This document shows positions 50,154-58,552 of a stretch of DNA of 64,000 nt, piece by piece. Below the pieces are notes generated by a model. That model made no database searches. It was given only the letters and a program-made list of their open reading frames with translations, and was not told the DNA's origin. The position numbers and the translations under genes are program-made. Numbering within the stretch: the stretch's first letter is position 1; the number at the start of each line of letters is the position of its first letter. The DNA comes from Streptomyces sp. NBC_00425 (GTDB lineage Bacteria; Actinomycetota; Actinomycetes; Streptomycetales; Streptomycetaceae): positions 7,502,001 through 7,566,000 of the forward strand of contig NZ_CP107928.1 in NCBI RefSeq assembly GCF_036030735.1, read 5' to 3'.

Positions 50154-52391
50154 GTGTCCCGCACCGCCCTGCGAATCTGCCCCCTGTGCGAGGCCACCTG
50201 CGGGCTCACGCTCACCATCGAGGGGACCCGGGTCACCGGCGCCCGCGGCGACCGGGACGACGTGTTCAGCAAGGGCTTCATCTGCCCCAAGGGCGCCGCG
50301 TTCCCCGCCGTGGACGGCGACCCCGACCGGCTGCGCTCGCCTCTCGTCCGCCGTGACGGAGAGCTGCGCGAGGCCACCTGGGAGGAGGCCTTCGACGCGG
50401 TGGCCGCCGGGATCCGGCCGGTCGTCGAGCGGCACGGCCCGAACGCCGTCGGCGTCGTCCTCGGCAACCCCAACGTGCACACCGTGGCCGGCGGCCTCTA
50501 CCCGCAGCTGCTGGTCGGCGGGCTGGGCACCCGCAGCCTGTTCACCGCCTCCACGGTCGACCAGATGCCCAAGCACGTCTCCAGCGGACTGCTCTTCGGC
50601 GACGCGGGCGCGATCCCCGTCCCGGACCTCGACCGCACCGACCACCTCCTCCTCATCGGCGCCAACCCCCTGGAGTCCAACGGGAGTCTGTGCACCGCCC
50701 CCGACTTCCCCGGCAAGCTCAAGGCGCTCAAGGCCCGCGGCGGCACCCTGACGGTCATCGACCCGCGCCGCACCCGCACCGCGAAACTCGCCGACCGGCA
50801 CGTCGAGATCCGGCCGGGCGCCGACGCGCTGCTCCTCGCGGCCATGGCGCACGTGTTGTTCGAGGAAGACCTGGTGCATCTGGGGGAGTTGACCCCGCAC
50901 GTCGAGGGACTGGCCGAACTCCGCGACGCCGTACGGGACTTCACTCCCGAGGCGGTGGCCCCGGCGTGCGACGTCGACGCCGGGGTGGTGCGCGCGCTCG
51001 CCCGGGAGCTGGCCGCCGCCCCGACAGCGGCCGTATACGGCCGCATCGGCAGCTGCACGGTCCCGTTCGGCACCCTCGGCAGCTGGCTCGTCGACGTCCT
51101 GAACGTGCTCACCGGCAACCTGGACCGGCCCGGCGGCGCCCTCTTCCCGCAGGCCGCCACCGACCGCACGCCCCGCCCCGCCGGCCCCGGCCGCGGCTTC
51201 CGGCTCGGCCGCTGGCACTCCCGGGTCGGGGGGCACCCGGAGGCCAAGGGCGAACTGCCGCTGTCGGCGCTGGCCGAGGAGATCGACACCGCCACCGAGG
51301 AGGGCGAGCCGATCCGGGCGCTGGTCGTGGTGGCCGCCAACCCCGTGCTGTCCGCGCCCGACGGCGACCGGCTCGACAAGGCGCTGGAGTCGCTCGACTT
51401 CATGGTCAGCGTCGACCCCTACCTGAACGAGACCTCGCGCCACGCCGACGTCGTCCTGCCGCCGCCCCCGCCCTCCCAGAGCCCGCACCACGACTTCGCC
51501 TTCAACACCCTGGCCGTGCGCAACCAGGTCCGCTACTCCCGCCCCGCCGTCCCGCTGGAGCCCGGCCGGATGGCCGAGACGGAGATCCTCGCCCGGCTGA
51601 CGCTGGCGGTGACCGGCATGCACGGCGCCGACCCGTCGGCCGTGGACGAGCTGGTCGTCGGCCAGACCCTCGGCAAGGTCGTCCAGGAGCCGCACTCGCC
51701 CGTGCACGGCCGTGCCCCGCAGGAGCTCGCCGCGCAGCTCACCGGGGAGAGCGGCCCCGAACGCCGGCTCGACATGATGCTGCGCCTCGGCCCTTACGGC
51801 GACGGCTTCGGCGCCCGCCCGGACGGTCTGAGCCTCGCCCGGCTGCTGGAGAGTCCGCACGGCATCGACCTCGGGCCGCTCGGCCCCCGCCTGCCGCAGC
51901 CGCTGAAGACGGTCTCCGGCCGGATCGAGCTGCTGCCGCAGCCGATCGCCGGTGACCTCCCGCGGCTGCGCGAGTCCCTGGAACGGCGGCCGGACGGGCT
52001 CGTCCTGGTCGGCCGCCGCCATCTGCGGTCCAACAACAGCTGGATGCACAACGTCCCCGCGCTCACCGGCGGCACCAACCGCTGCACGCTGCAGATCCAC
52101 CCCGAGGACGCCGAACGGCTGGGCGTGCGCGACGGCGCGCCGGTGCGGGTGACGGGCGCCGGGGGCGAGGTGACCGCACCGGCCGAGGTCACCGACACCG
52201 TGCGCCGGGGCGTCGTCAGCCTGCCGCACGGCTGGGGTCACGACCGCCCCGGAACGCGCCTGAGCCATGCCGCCGCCGACCCCGGAGTCAACGTCAACCA
52301 GCTCCTCGACGGCAGTCTGCTCGACCCCCTGTCAGGCAACGCGGTCCTCAACGGAGTGCCGGTCCGACTGGCCGCGATCCCGACGCTGTGA
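50154..52391 (+). CDS. Molybdopterin-dependent oxidoreductase (FdhA/nitrate-reductase-like)
   Basis: The 745-aa enzyme has an N-terminal 4Fe-4S motif with C9-x2-C12-x3-C16-x27-C44 (CPLCEATC... CPKG), then molybdopterin-binding domains (GVVLGNPNVHTVAG, LLLIGANPLESNGS, DPRRTRTAKLADRHVEIRPGADALLLAAMAH, LTGNLDRPGGALFP) and a C-terminal dinucleotide-binding domain (NSWMHNVPALTGGTNRC). Substrate is unknown; formate dehydrogenase or similar is possible. The GTG start has AGGAGGA 4 nt upstream. It is probably repressed by the TetR gene before it. Confidence 0.9.
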   Translation: MSRTALRICPLCEATCGLTLTIEGTRVTGARGDRDDVFSKGFICPKGAAFPAVDGDPDRLRSPLVRRDGELREATWEEAFDAVAAGIRPVVERHGPNAVGVVLGNPNVHTVAGGLYPQLLVGGLGTRSLFTASTVDQMPKHVSSGLLFGDAGAIPVPDLDRTDHLLLIGANPLESNGSLCTAPDFPGKLKALKARGGTLTVIDPRRTRTAKLADRHVEIRPGADALLLAAMAHVLFEEDLVHLGELTPHVEGLAELRDAVRDFTPEAVAPACDVDAGVVRALARELAAAPTAAVYGRIGSCTVPFGTLGSWLVDVLNVLTGNLDRPGGALFPQAATDRTPRPAGPGRGFRLGRWHSRVGGHPEAKGELPLSALAEEIDTATEEGEPIRALVVVAANPVLSAPDGDRLDKALESLDFMVSVDPYLNETSRHADVVLPPPPPSQSPHHDFAFNTLAVRNQVRYSRPAVPLEPGRMAETEILARLTLAVTGMHGADPSAVDELVVGQTLGKVVQEPHSPVHGRAPQELAAQLTGESGPERRLDMMLRLGPYGDGFGARPDGLSLARLLESPHGIDLGPLGPRLPQPLKTVSGRIELLPQPIAGDLPRLRESLERRPDGLVLVGRRHLRSNNSWMHNVPALTGGTNRCTLQIHPEDAERLGVRDGAPVRVTGAGGEVTAPAEVTDTVRRGVVSLPHGWGHDRPGTRLSHAAADPGVNVNQLLDGSLLDPLSGNAVLNGVPVRLAAIPTL

Positions 52392-52445
52392 CCTGAGCAA
52401 AGCTGTGACCTGGAGTTTTGCGCTTATTGCTCGCGCGTCAACGTC

Positions 52446-52524
52446 TTGTTAACCCTGTTTGAACGGACCTAACGTCAACGCACCGCCGACCCCCAGGTGG
52501 GATGTTCAAGGGCGAACGTTAGGT
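52446..52524 (+). promoter_or_regulatory. Promoter and inverted repeat of the citrate transporter gene
   Basis: TTGTTA (52446-52451) and TAACGT (52470-52475) are 18 nt apart. ACCTAACGT (52467-52475) and ACGTTAGGT (52516-52524) form a 9-bp inverted repeat with 40 nt between. The -10 box is one arm, so the repeat may be an operator with DNA looping. Confidence 0.5.
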
Positions 52525-52532
52525 ATCCATTC

Positions 52533-53969
52533 ATGTTGACCATCCTCGGCTTCGCGATGATCGCGACCTTCCTGGTCCTGATCATGCTGAAGAAGATGTC
52601 GCCGATCGCGGCGCTCGTCTTGATCCCGGCACTGTTCTGCGTCTTCGTCGGGAAGGGCGCCAAGCTCGGTGACTACGTCATCGACGGCGTCACCAGCCTC
52701 GCCCCCACGGCGGCGATGCTCATGTTCGCGATCGTCTACTTCGGTGTGATGATCGACGTCGGCCTGTTCGACCCGATCGTCCGGGGCATCCTGAAGTTCT
52801 GCAAGGCCGACCCGCTGCGCATCGTCGTCGGCACGGCACTGCTCGCCGCGATCGTCTCCCTCGACGGCGACGGCTCCACCACCTTCATGATCACCGTCTC
52901 GGCGATGTACCCGCTGTACAAGCGCCTGAAGATGAGCCTGGTCGTGATGACCGGCGTGGCCGCCATGGCCAACGGCGTGATGAACACGCTGCCCTGGGGC
53001 GGCCCCACCGCCCGCGCCGCGACCGCGCTCAAGGTCGACGCCAGCGACATCTTCGTGCCGATGATCCCGGCCCTCGCCGTGGGCCTCGTCTTCGTCGTCG
53101 CGCTCTCCTACGTCCTCGGCCGCCGCGAGCGGGCCCGGCTCGGCGTGCTGACCCTGGACGACGTGCTGGTGGAGGAGAAGGCCGAGCAGACCGAGACGGT
53201 GCTCGTGGGGGCCGGCGGCTCCGGCACCGGCATCGGCTCCGGAACCGGCAAGGCGGCCGCTCCGGCCGGCGGCTCCGGCGCGGCGGCTCTCGGCGACGCC
53301 GCCGCCGAAGACGCTGACGACGACGGCTTCCGGGGCCTCGACCCGCACCGCGCCACCCTGCGCCCCAAGCTGTACTGGTTCAACGCGCTGCTCACGGTCG
53401 CGCTGCTGACCGCCATGATCATGGAACTGTTGCCGATCCCGGTGCTGTTCCTGCTCGGCGCCGCGCTCGCCCTCACCGTCAACTTCCCGCACATCCCGGA
53501 CCAGAAGGCCCGGCTCGCCGCCCACGCCGACAACGTCCTCAACGTCTCCGGCATGGTCTTCGCCGCCGCCGTCTTCACCGGCGTCCTCCAGGGCACCGGC
53601 ATGGTCGACCACATGGCCAGGTGGATGGTCGACGTCGTCCCCGAGGGCATGGGCCCGCACATGGCGCTCGTCACCGGCGTACTGAGCCTGCCGCTCACCT
53701 ACTTCATGTCGAACGACGGCTTCTACTTCGGCGTCCTGCCGGTCCTCGCCGAGGCCGGCGCGGCGCACGGCGTCACCCCGCTGGAGATGGCCCGCGCCTC
53801 GCTCGTCGGCCAGCCCCTGCACATGTCGAGCCCGCTGGTCCCGGCCGTCTACGTCCTCGTCGGCATGGCCAGGGTCGAGTTCGGCGACCACACCCGCTTC
53901 GTGGTCAAGTGGGCCGTCCTGACCTGCCTGGCGATTCTCGGCGCGGGCATCCTGTTCGGGATCATCTGA
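52533..53969 (+). CDS. CitMHS-family metal-citrate transporter
   Basis: The 478-aa protein has about 11-12 transmembrane helices and a hydrophilic loop in the middle (residues about 218-285) rich in Gly/Ser/Ala. CitMHS hallmarks are visible: LDGDGSTTFMITVSAMYPLYKRL, MNTLPWGGPTARAATAL, and SNDGFYFGVLPVLAEAGAAHGV. Members move citrate complexed with Mg, Ca or Fe(III). From memory, the S. coelicolor gene at this place (SCO1710, CitSc) was shown to transport iron- or calcium-citrate. The ATG has no strong ribosome site. Confidence 0.93.
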   Translation: MLTILGFAMIATFLVLIMLKKMSPIAALVLIPALFCVFVGKGAKLGDYVIDGVTSLAPTAAMLMFAIVYFGVMIDVGLFDPIVRGILKFCKADPLRIVVGTALLAAIVSLDGDGSTTFMITVSAMYPLYKRLKMSLVVMTGVAAMANGVMNTLPWGGPTARAATALKVDASDIFVPMIPALAVGLVFVVALSYVLGRRERARLGVLTLDDVLVEEKAEQTETVLVGAGGSGTGIGSGTGKAAAPAGGSGAAALGDAAAEDADDDGFRGLDPHRATLRPKLYWFNALLTVALLTAMIMELLPIPVLFLLGAALALTVNFPHIPDQKARLAAHADNVLNVSGMVFAAAVFTGVLQGTGMVDHMARWMVDVVPEGMGPHMALVTGVLSLPLTYFMSNDGFYFGVLPVLAEAGAAHGVTPLEMARASLVGQPLHMSSPLVPAVYVLVGMARVEFGDHTRFVVKWAVLTCLAILGAGILFGII

Positions 53970-53988
53970 CCGCCCGGTGGAGGAACGT

Positions 53989-55239
53989 GTGAGGCCCGGC
54001 AGGAACCGCGGCTGGCTGCTCCGTCTCGTCATCGCCTTCGGCTTCGCGCAGGGGGCGGTGTCGATGGCGCGGCCCGCCGTCTCCTACCGGGCCCTCGCGC
54101 TGGGCGCCGACGAGGGGGCCGTCGGCGTCGTCGCGGGCGTCTACGCGCTGCTGCCGCTGTTCGCCGCTGTGCCGCTCGGCCGGCGCACCGACCACGGCCG
54201 GTGCGCCCCCCTGCTGCCGGTCGGCGTTGCCCTCATATCCGGCGGCTGTGTGCTCAGCGGGCTCGCGGGCTCCCTGTGGACGATGGCCCTGTGGAGCGGC
54301 GTGATGGGGCTCGGGCACCTCTGCTTCGTGATCGGCGCCCAGTCGCTCGTCGCCCGGCAGTCCGCGCCGCACGAACAGGACCGCAACTTCGGCCATTTCA
54401 CCATCGGCGCCTCGCTCGGCCAACTGGTCGGCCCGGTGGCGGCCGGAGCGCTGATCGGCCGTGCCGACATGGCGGGCAGCAGCGCGCTCGCCCTGCTGGT
54501 GGCGGGCGCGGGCTGCGCCGTCGCGTTCACCTCGCTGTGGCGCATCGAGCACCGCGACCTCGGACCCGACTCCCGTACGGGGCACGGGGACCAGGTCCCC
54601 GTCCTGCGCATCCTGCGGGCCCGCGGCGTCCCCGCAGGCATCCTCGTCAGCCTCTCCGTGCTGTCCGCGACCGACATCCTCACCGCCTACCTGCCGGTGG
54701 TCGGCGAGCACCGGGGCATCGCGCCGTCCGTCGTCGGCGTGCTGCTCAGCGTCCGCGCGGCCGCCTCCATCGCCTGCCGGCTCGTCCTCACCCCGCTGCT
54801 GCGGCTGCTCGGCCGGACCGCGCTGCTCACGGTGACCTGTCTGCTGGCGGCCCTGCTCTGCGTCGGCATCGCGCTGCCCGCGCCGGTCTGGGCGCTGGGC
54901 GTGATGCTCGCGCTGCTCGGCTTCTGCCTGGGCGTCGGACAGCCGTTGTCCATGACGACGGTCGTCCGGGCCGCGCCGGACGGCGCCCGCTCCACCGCCC
55001 TCGCGCTGCGCCTCACCGGCAACCGGCTCGGCCAGGTCGCCGCGCCGGCCGCCGCGGGCCTGGTGGCCGGGCTCGCGGGTGTGGCCGCGCCGTTCGCGAT
55101 GCTGGGGGCGCTGCTGCTGCTCTCCTCGGGGGTGGCCCTCAGGTCGCCGCGGGAGGTCCGCGGAGAGGAGGAGGCGGGGGCGGGCCCGTCCGCCGGTCGC
55201 CGGTCCGGGGCGGGATTGCGCCGGTCGAGCGACGTCTGA
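53989..55239 (+). CDS. MFS transporter (12 TM)
   Basis: The 416-aa major facilitator has twelve predicted helices. Motif A is at the loop after helix 2 (LGRRTDHGRCAPLLP), and YRALALGADEGAVGVVAGVYALLPLFAAVP is the first two helices. Substrate is unknown. The GTG at 53989 is chosen since GGAGG lies 5 nt upstream; the GTG at 53977 overlaps that site. It starts 20 nt after the citrate transporter and may be co-transcribed. Confidence 0.87.
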   Translation: MRPGRNRGWLLRLVIAFGFAQGAVSMARPAVSYRALALGADEGAVGVVAGVYALLPLFAAVPLGRRTDHGRCAPLLPVGVALISGGCVLSGLAGSLWTMALWSGVMGLGHLCFVIGAQSLVARQSAPHEQDRNFGHFTIGASLGQLVGPVAAGALIGRADMAGSSALALLVAGAGCAVAFTSLWRIEHRDLGPDSRTGHGDQVPVLRILRARGVPAGILVSLSVLSATDILTAYLPVVGEHRGIAPSVVGVLLSVRAAASIACRLVLTPLLRLLGRTALLTVTCLLAALLCVGIALPAPVWALGVMLALLGFCLGVGQPLSMTTVVRAAPDGARSTALALRLTGNRLGQVAAPAAAGLVAGLAGVAAPFAMLGALLLLSSGVALRSPREVRGEEEAGAGPSAGRRSGAGLRRSSDV

Positions 55240-55287
55240 CGGCGCGTCGGGCGGCCGTCCCACCGTCGGGGCCGCCGATGTGAAAGA

Positions 55288-55330
55288 GAGTCAGGTGCAA
55301 GAGCGATTTGTATGAAAATCGTCCTGACTC
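55288..55330 (+). promoter_or_regulatory. Nested stem-loop directly before the ribosome site of the surface-protein gene
   Basis: Outer arms GAGTCAGG and CCTGACTC (55288-55295 and 55323-55330) enclose an inner stem CGATTT-N6-AAATCG (55304-55321). The GGAGG site starts at 55331, right after the outer stem, so folding could affect translation or the repeat may be an operator. Confidence 0.5.
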
Positions 55331-55342
55331 GGAGGAATGCGC

Positions 55343-56149
55343 ATGTCCAGCTCGACGCTCCCGCCCGCCTTCGGCACCCGCTTCGGCGCCACGGCTCTCA
55401 CGGTGCTCGCCGCGGCGGGGTTCACCTGCTTCGCGGCACCGTCGGCCGTGGCCGTCGGGGAGGCCGGCGACATCAGGATCCACCGTGAGCACGTGCCCCC
55501 GGGCGTCTCGAAGGACGACCCGGTGGCCTGCCGGTTCTACCTCGACGCCGCGAACTTCGCCGACCTCACGACCGTCAACTACATCATCGACGCGAAGCCC
55601 CCGACGCAGGGCACCGCCAGAGTGACCGGCACCATCAACCTGGCCCAGGGCGCCGGGCACACCGACACGCTGGGGCTGGCCGAGGGAACCTACACCCTGA
55701 CCTGGGAGCTCCCTTCCGCCACGGGTGGGGTCGTCACCTCGACCAGGGTGAAGGTCTTCAAGATCAACTGCCGGGAGGACGGGCGCGCCGGAGGGAACCA
55801 GGGCCCGAACCGCCCGATCACGGACGACGGCCGGGAGGTCGGGGCCGCGAACGGCCAGGGCGGTGGCGGCCAGAACGGCACCGCGCAGGGCGCGGGCGGC
55901 CGTGAAGGCGCCGGCCGTGAAGGCGCCGGTCGTGAAGGCGCCGGTCGTGAAGACGCAGCGCAGGGCGGCGGCGCCTGGAACGGCGAGAAGGGCGGTCCCG
56001 AGGGCGGCGTCCACGCGGGCGGCGGCGGTCTCGCCGACACCTCGCAGGCCTTCACCCCGCTGGCCGCCACCGCGGCCGTCGGCCTGGTGGCCGTCGGCGG
56101 AGTCGCCTACTTCCGTCTGACCCGCCGGCGCAACCATGGTGCCGCGTAG
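55343..56149 (+). CDS. Secreted surface protein with sortase-like C terminus
   Basis: The 268-aa protein has a signal peptide (about 1-37, ALTVLAAAGFTCFAAPSAVA), a globular domain (VACRFYLDAANFADLTTVNYIIDA, GTARVTGTINLAQGAGHTD, TYTLTWELPSATGG) and a Gly/Arg/Glu linker with a four-fold GREGA repeat. The C-terminal LADTS motif (230-234), hydrophobic helix and TRRR tail form a sortase-type signal. ATG 55343 is preferred because GGAGG lies 7 nt upstream; the ATG at 55337 is too close. The next gene is a class F sortase, so this is its likely substrate, though LADTS is non-canonical. Confidence 0.82.
   Translation: MSSSTLPPAFGTRFGATALTVLAAAGFTCFAAPSAVAVGEAGDIRIHREHVPPGVSKDDPVACRFYLDAANFADLTTVNYIIDAKPPTQGTARVTGTINLAQGAGHTDTLGLAEGTYTLTWELPSATGGVVTSTRVKVFKINCREDGRAGGNQGPNRPITDDGREVGAANGQGGGGQNGTAQGAGGREGAGREGAGREGAGREDAAQGGGAWNGEKGGPEGGVHAGGGGLADTSQAFTPLAATAAVGLVAVGGVAYFRLTRRRNHGAA
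55898..55957 (+). repeat. 15-bp tandem repeats inside the surface-protein gene
   Basis: Four copies of GGCCGTGAAGGCGCC with small changes encode GREGA repeats, the last one diverged to GREDA. They sit in the flexible linker before the anchor. Confidence 0.75.
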
Positions 56150-56840
56150 GCGCGGACGCAGGCCCTGGCGCCGGACCCGTCTCTTCCGTCTCACCAGGAC
56201 GGCCGTGCTCGCGGTCGTCCTGGTGACGGCGGCAGTCCGGTGCGGGGGGCACGACGTCCCGGGTGCGCCGCCCGGGGCCGGGCGGACGGCGGCCCACGGG
56301 TCCGCCGGGCCGGCCTCCGCGGGCGACGCCGGTGAAGAGGGCGGGAAGGGGCCGGAGCACGCCGGGCCGCCGCCCCGCCCGCTGCCCCGGTCCCCGGCGA
56401 CCGTCCTGCGGGTGCCGTCGCTGGGCATCGACGCGCCGATCGTCCCGCTGCGGCTCGACCCCGACCGGCATCTCGGGACGCCGCCCCTCGACGAGCCGGG
56501 GCTCGTCGGCTGGTACGCGGGCGGCCCCACCCCGGGCGAGCGGGGCGCCGCCATCGCGGTCGGGCACCGCGACACCAAGACCGGCCCCGCGGTTTTCGCC
56601 GGCCTCGCGCGGGTGGCCCGGGGCGCCCGGATCGAGGCGAGGCGTGCCGACGGTCGCACCGCCGTCTACACCGTGGACCGTGTCCGGGTCTTCGACAAGG
56701 ACACCTTCCCCGACAAGGAGGTGTACGGCCCGACCCGCCGCCCCGAGCTGCGCGTGCTCACCTGCGGCGGCCTCTTCCGGCGGGCGACCGGGTACACGAG
56801 CAACGTCGTCGTCTTCGCCCATCTGACGGCGACCCGCTGA
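56136..56840 (+). CDS. Class F sortase
   Basis: The 234-aa transpeptidase has an N-terminal membrane anchor (RTAVLAVVLVTAAVRC, about 21-36), a Pro/Gly/Ala linker, and a sortase domain. The catalytic His144 is in AVGHRDTKTGPAVFAGL, Cys210 in LRVLTCGG, and Arg215 or 216 follows in LFRRATGY. The GHRD..GPAVF signature is typical of class F sortases of actinobacteria. It overlaps the upstream surface-protein gene by 14 nt, so the pair is coupled and the upstream protein is the likely substrate. Confidence 0.9.
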   Translation: MVPRRRGRRPWRRTRLFRLTRTAVLAVVLVTAAVRCGGHDVPGAPPGAGRTAAHGSAGPASAGDAGEEGGKGPEHAGPPPRPLPRSPATVLRVPSLGIDAPIVPLRLDPDRHLGTPPLDEPGLVGWYAGGPTPGERGAAIAVGHRDTKTGPAVFAGLARVARGARIEARRADGRTAVYTVDRVRVFDKDTFPDKEVYGPTRRPELRVLTCGGLFRRATGYTSNVVVFAHLTATR

Positions 56841-57108
56841 ACCGGCGCCGGGACGCCTGGAGCCGGGACGCCCCCCATCGTCCCCGCCAGGCCCCGCCCG
56901 TCCCGGAGCGGCCCCGGGGACCGGGCAGAACCAGGCGGTCCGGTTCGTCGCCTGCCGGACGCCCGCGTCCGATCCGGCCCCCTCTCTTCCCCCCGCCGTG
57001 CACGGTCCGTTAGCTTCCGTGACTCAGCAGCCTCGTTCGGTCCGCTCGCGACAGGCCGGATCGCGGAGCACCGGCTGGGCAGGCCCACGAGTCCCGGGGA
57101 CGCTTCTC

Positions 57109-58464
57109 ATGACACGCGCCATCTCCCTGCACGACGTCAGCAAGGTCCACGCCCGAAGCGGCCGGGTCGTGGACCGGCTGTCGCTGGACATCGCGCCCGG
57201 CGAGTTCCTCGTCCTGCTCGGCCCCTCCGGCTGCGGCAAGTCCACCGTGCTCCGGATGATCGCGGGCCTCGAGGACATCACCGAGGGCCGGCTGACGCTC
57301 GACGGGGCGTACGCCAACGGCCTGGCGCCGTCCGAACGGGACATCGCGATGGTCTTCCAGAACTTCGCGCTCTACCCGAACATGACCGGCCGCGACAACA
57401 TCGGCTTCCCGCTGCGCATAGAGTCGCCCGGCGCCGATCCCGGCCCCCGGGTGGACGCCACCGCCCGGATGCTCGGCATCGAGGACCTGCTCGACCGCTT
57501 CCCCGGACAGCTCTCCGGCGGCGAACGCCAGCGCGTCGCGATGGGCCGGGCCATCGCCCGCCACCCCTCGGCGTTCCTGATGGACGAGCCGCTGTCCAAC
57601 CTCGACGCCAAGCTCCGCAACCACCTGCGGGCCGAGATCTCCAAGCTCACCCGGGAGCTGGGCGTCACCACCGTGTACGTCACCCACGACCAGGCCGAGG
57701 CCATGTCGCTCGGCGACCGGGTCGCCGTCCTGCGCGGCGGGGTCCTCCAGCAGGTCGGAGCCCCGCGCTCGGTGTACGCGCTGCCGCGCAACGTCTTCGT
57801 CGCCGCCTTCATCGGCACCCCGCGCATCAACCTGCTGCGCGGGGTGGTCCGCGCCCCGCTCGACGGCGCCATGACGGTCGTCCTCGGCAAGCAGGCCCTG
57901 CGCCTGCCCGAGCCGCTGTCCCTCGACCACAAGCTGCTGCGCGTGCAGCAGGGCCGGGAGGTGATCGTCGGGCTGCGCTCGGAGGCGGTGCGCATCGCCA
58001 CGCCCGCCGAGGCCCGGCCGGGCGAGACGCACATCACCGGCCTGGTGGAGCACGTGGAGTTCCAGGGTCACGAGGTGCTGGCGCACTTCAACACCGGCTC
58101 CAGGCTCGCCGTCGTGCCCGAGCTGGAGGCGCCGCGGCCGATCCCGCGGCCGACCCGGCGCCGCCGCCGCGAGGGCGGGGTGCTGGACCGGCTGCGGGAA
58201 CGGGCGGGCGGCCTGCGGGGCGGACCGGTCGGGGTCCTGCAGGAGCGTCCGGAACACGCCGGGGGAGGGGAGAGCGCGCGGCTATCCTCGTCCGCCGAGC
58301 CCCGCGCACTCGGCGACCTCGTGGTGCGCACCACCCCCGACTTCGACCTCCGGCACGGCATGCAGGTGCCGCTCCTCGTCGACATCGCGCATCTCTTCGT
58401 CTTCGACCAGCACGGCGACCGGATCAGCCCGGCCCCGGACCGGCTGCCGGACCTGGACGAGTGA
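57109..58464 (+). CDS. MsiK/UgpC-like ABC sugar-importer ATPase with a C-terminal insertion
   Basis: The 451-aa ATPase has Walker A GPSGCGKST (about 40-48), Q-loop FQNFALYPNM, signature LSGGERQRVAMGRAIA, Walker B FLMDEP and switch THDQAEAMSLGDRVAVL. A C-terminal TOBE/MalK regulatory region binds sugars or regulators (LFVFDQHGDRISPAPD). Streptomyces MsiK powers several sugar importers in trans. This one is about 70 residues longer because an Arg/Pro/Gly-rich insert (about 345-415) interrupts the TOBE region. No permease or binding protein is adjacent. ATG 57109 follows GGGGA. Confidence 0.88.
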   Translation: MTRAISLHDVSKVHARSGRVVDRLSLDIAPGEFLVLLGPSGCGKSTVLRMIAGLEDITEGRLTLDGAYANGLAPSERDIAMVFQNFALYPNMTGRDNIGFPLRIESPGADPGPRVDATARMLGIEDLLDRFPGQLSGGERQRVAMGRAIARHPSAFLMDEPLSNLDAKLRNHLRAEISKLTRELGVTTVYVTHDQAEAMSLGDRVAVLRGGVLQQVGAPRSVYALPRNVFVAAFIGTPRINLLRGVVRAPLDGAMTVVLGKQALRLPEPLSLDHKLLRVQQGREVIVGLRSEAVRIATPAEARPGETHITGLVEHVEFQGHEVLAHFNTGSRLAVVPELEAPRPIPRPTRRRRREGGVLDRLRERAGGLRGGPVGVLQERPEHAGGGESARLSSSAEPRALGDLVVRTTPDFDLRHGMQVPLLVDIAHLFVFDQHGDRISPAPDRLPDLDE

Positions 58465-58496
58465 GCGGACGTCGTCCCGTGTCCCCTGGTGCCGGA

Positions 58497-58515
58497 AAAC
58501 TAACGACGCTAGTTT
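58497..58515 (+). promoter_or_regulatory. 19-bp operator before the ALDH/ADH operon (copy 2 of 3)
   Basis: AAACTAACGACGCTAGTTT has perfect outer arms AAACTA/TAGTTT and the same 19-bp layout as the sites at 12493 and 63937. It lies 37 nt before the start codon, over the likely promoter. Confidence 0.65.
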
Positions 58516-58552
58516 AGGGCGCGGACGACGAGAACCGCCCGGAGGGAACCCG

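Noticed and set aside
55898..55957. Short repeat array as a mobile element end
   Set aside because: In-frame GREGA peptide repeats in a linker explain it; no target-site duplication or transposase is present.
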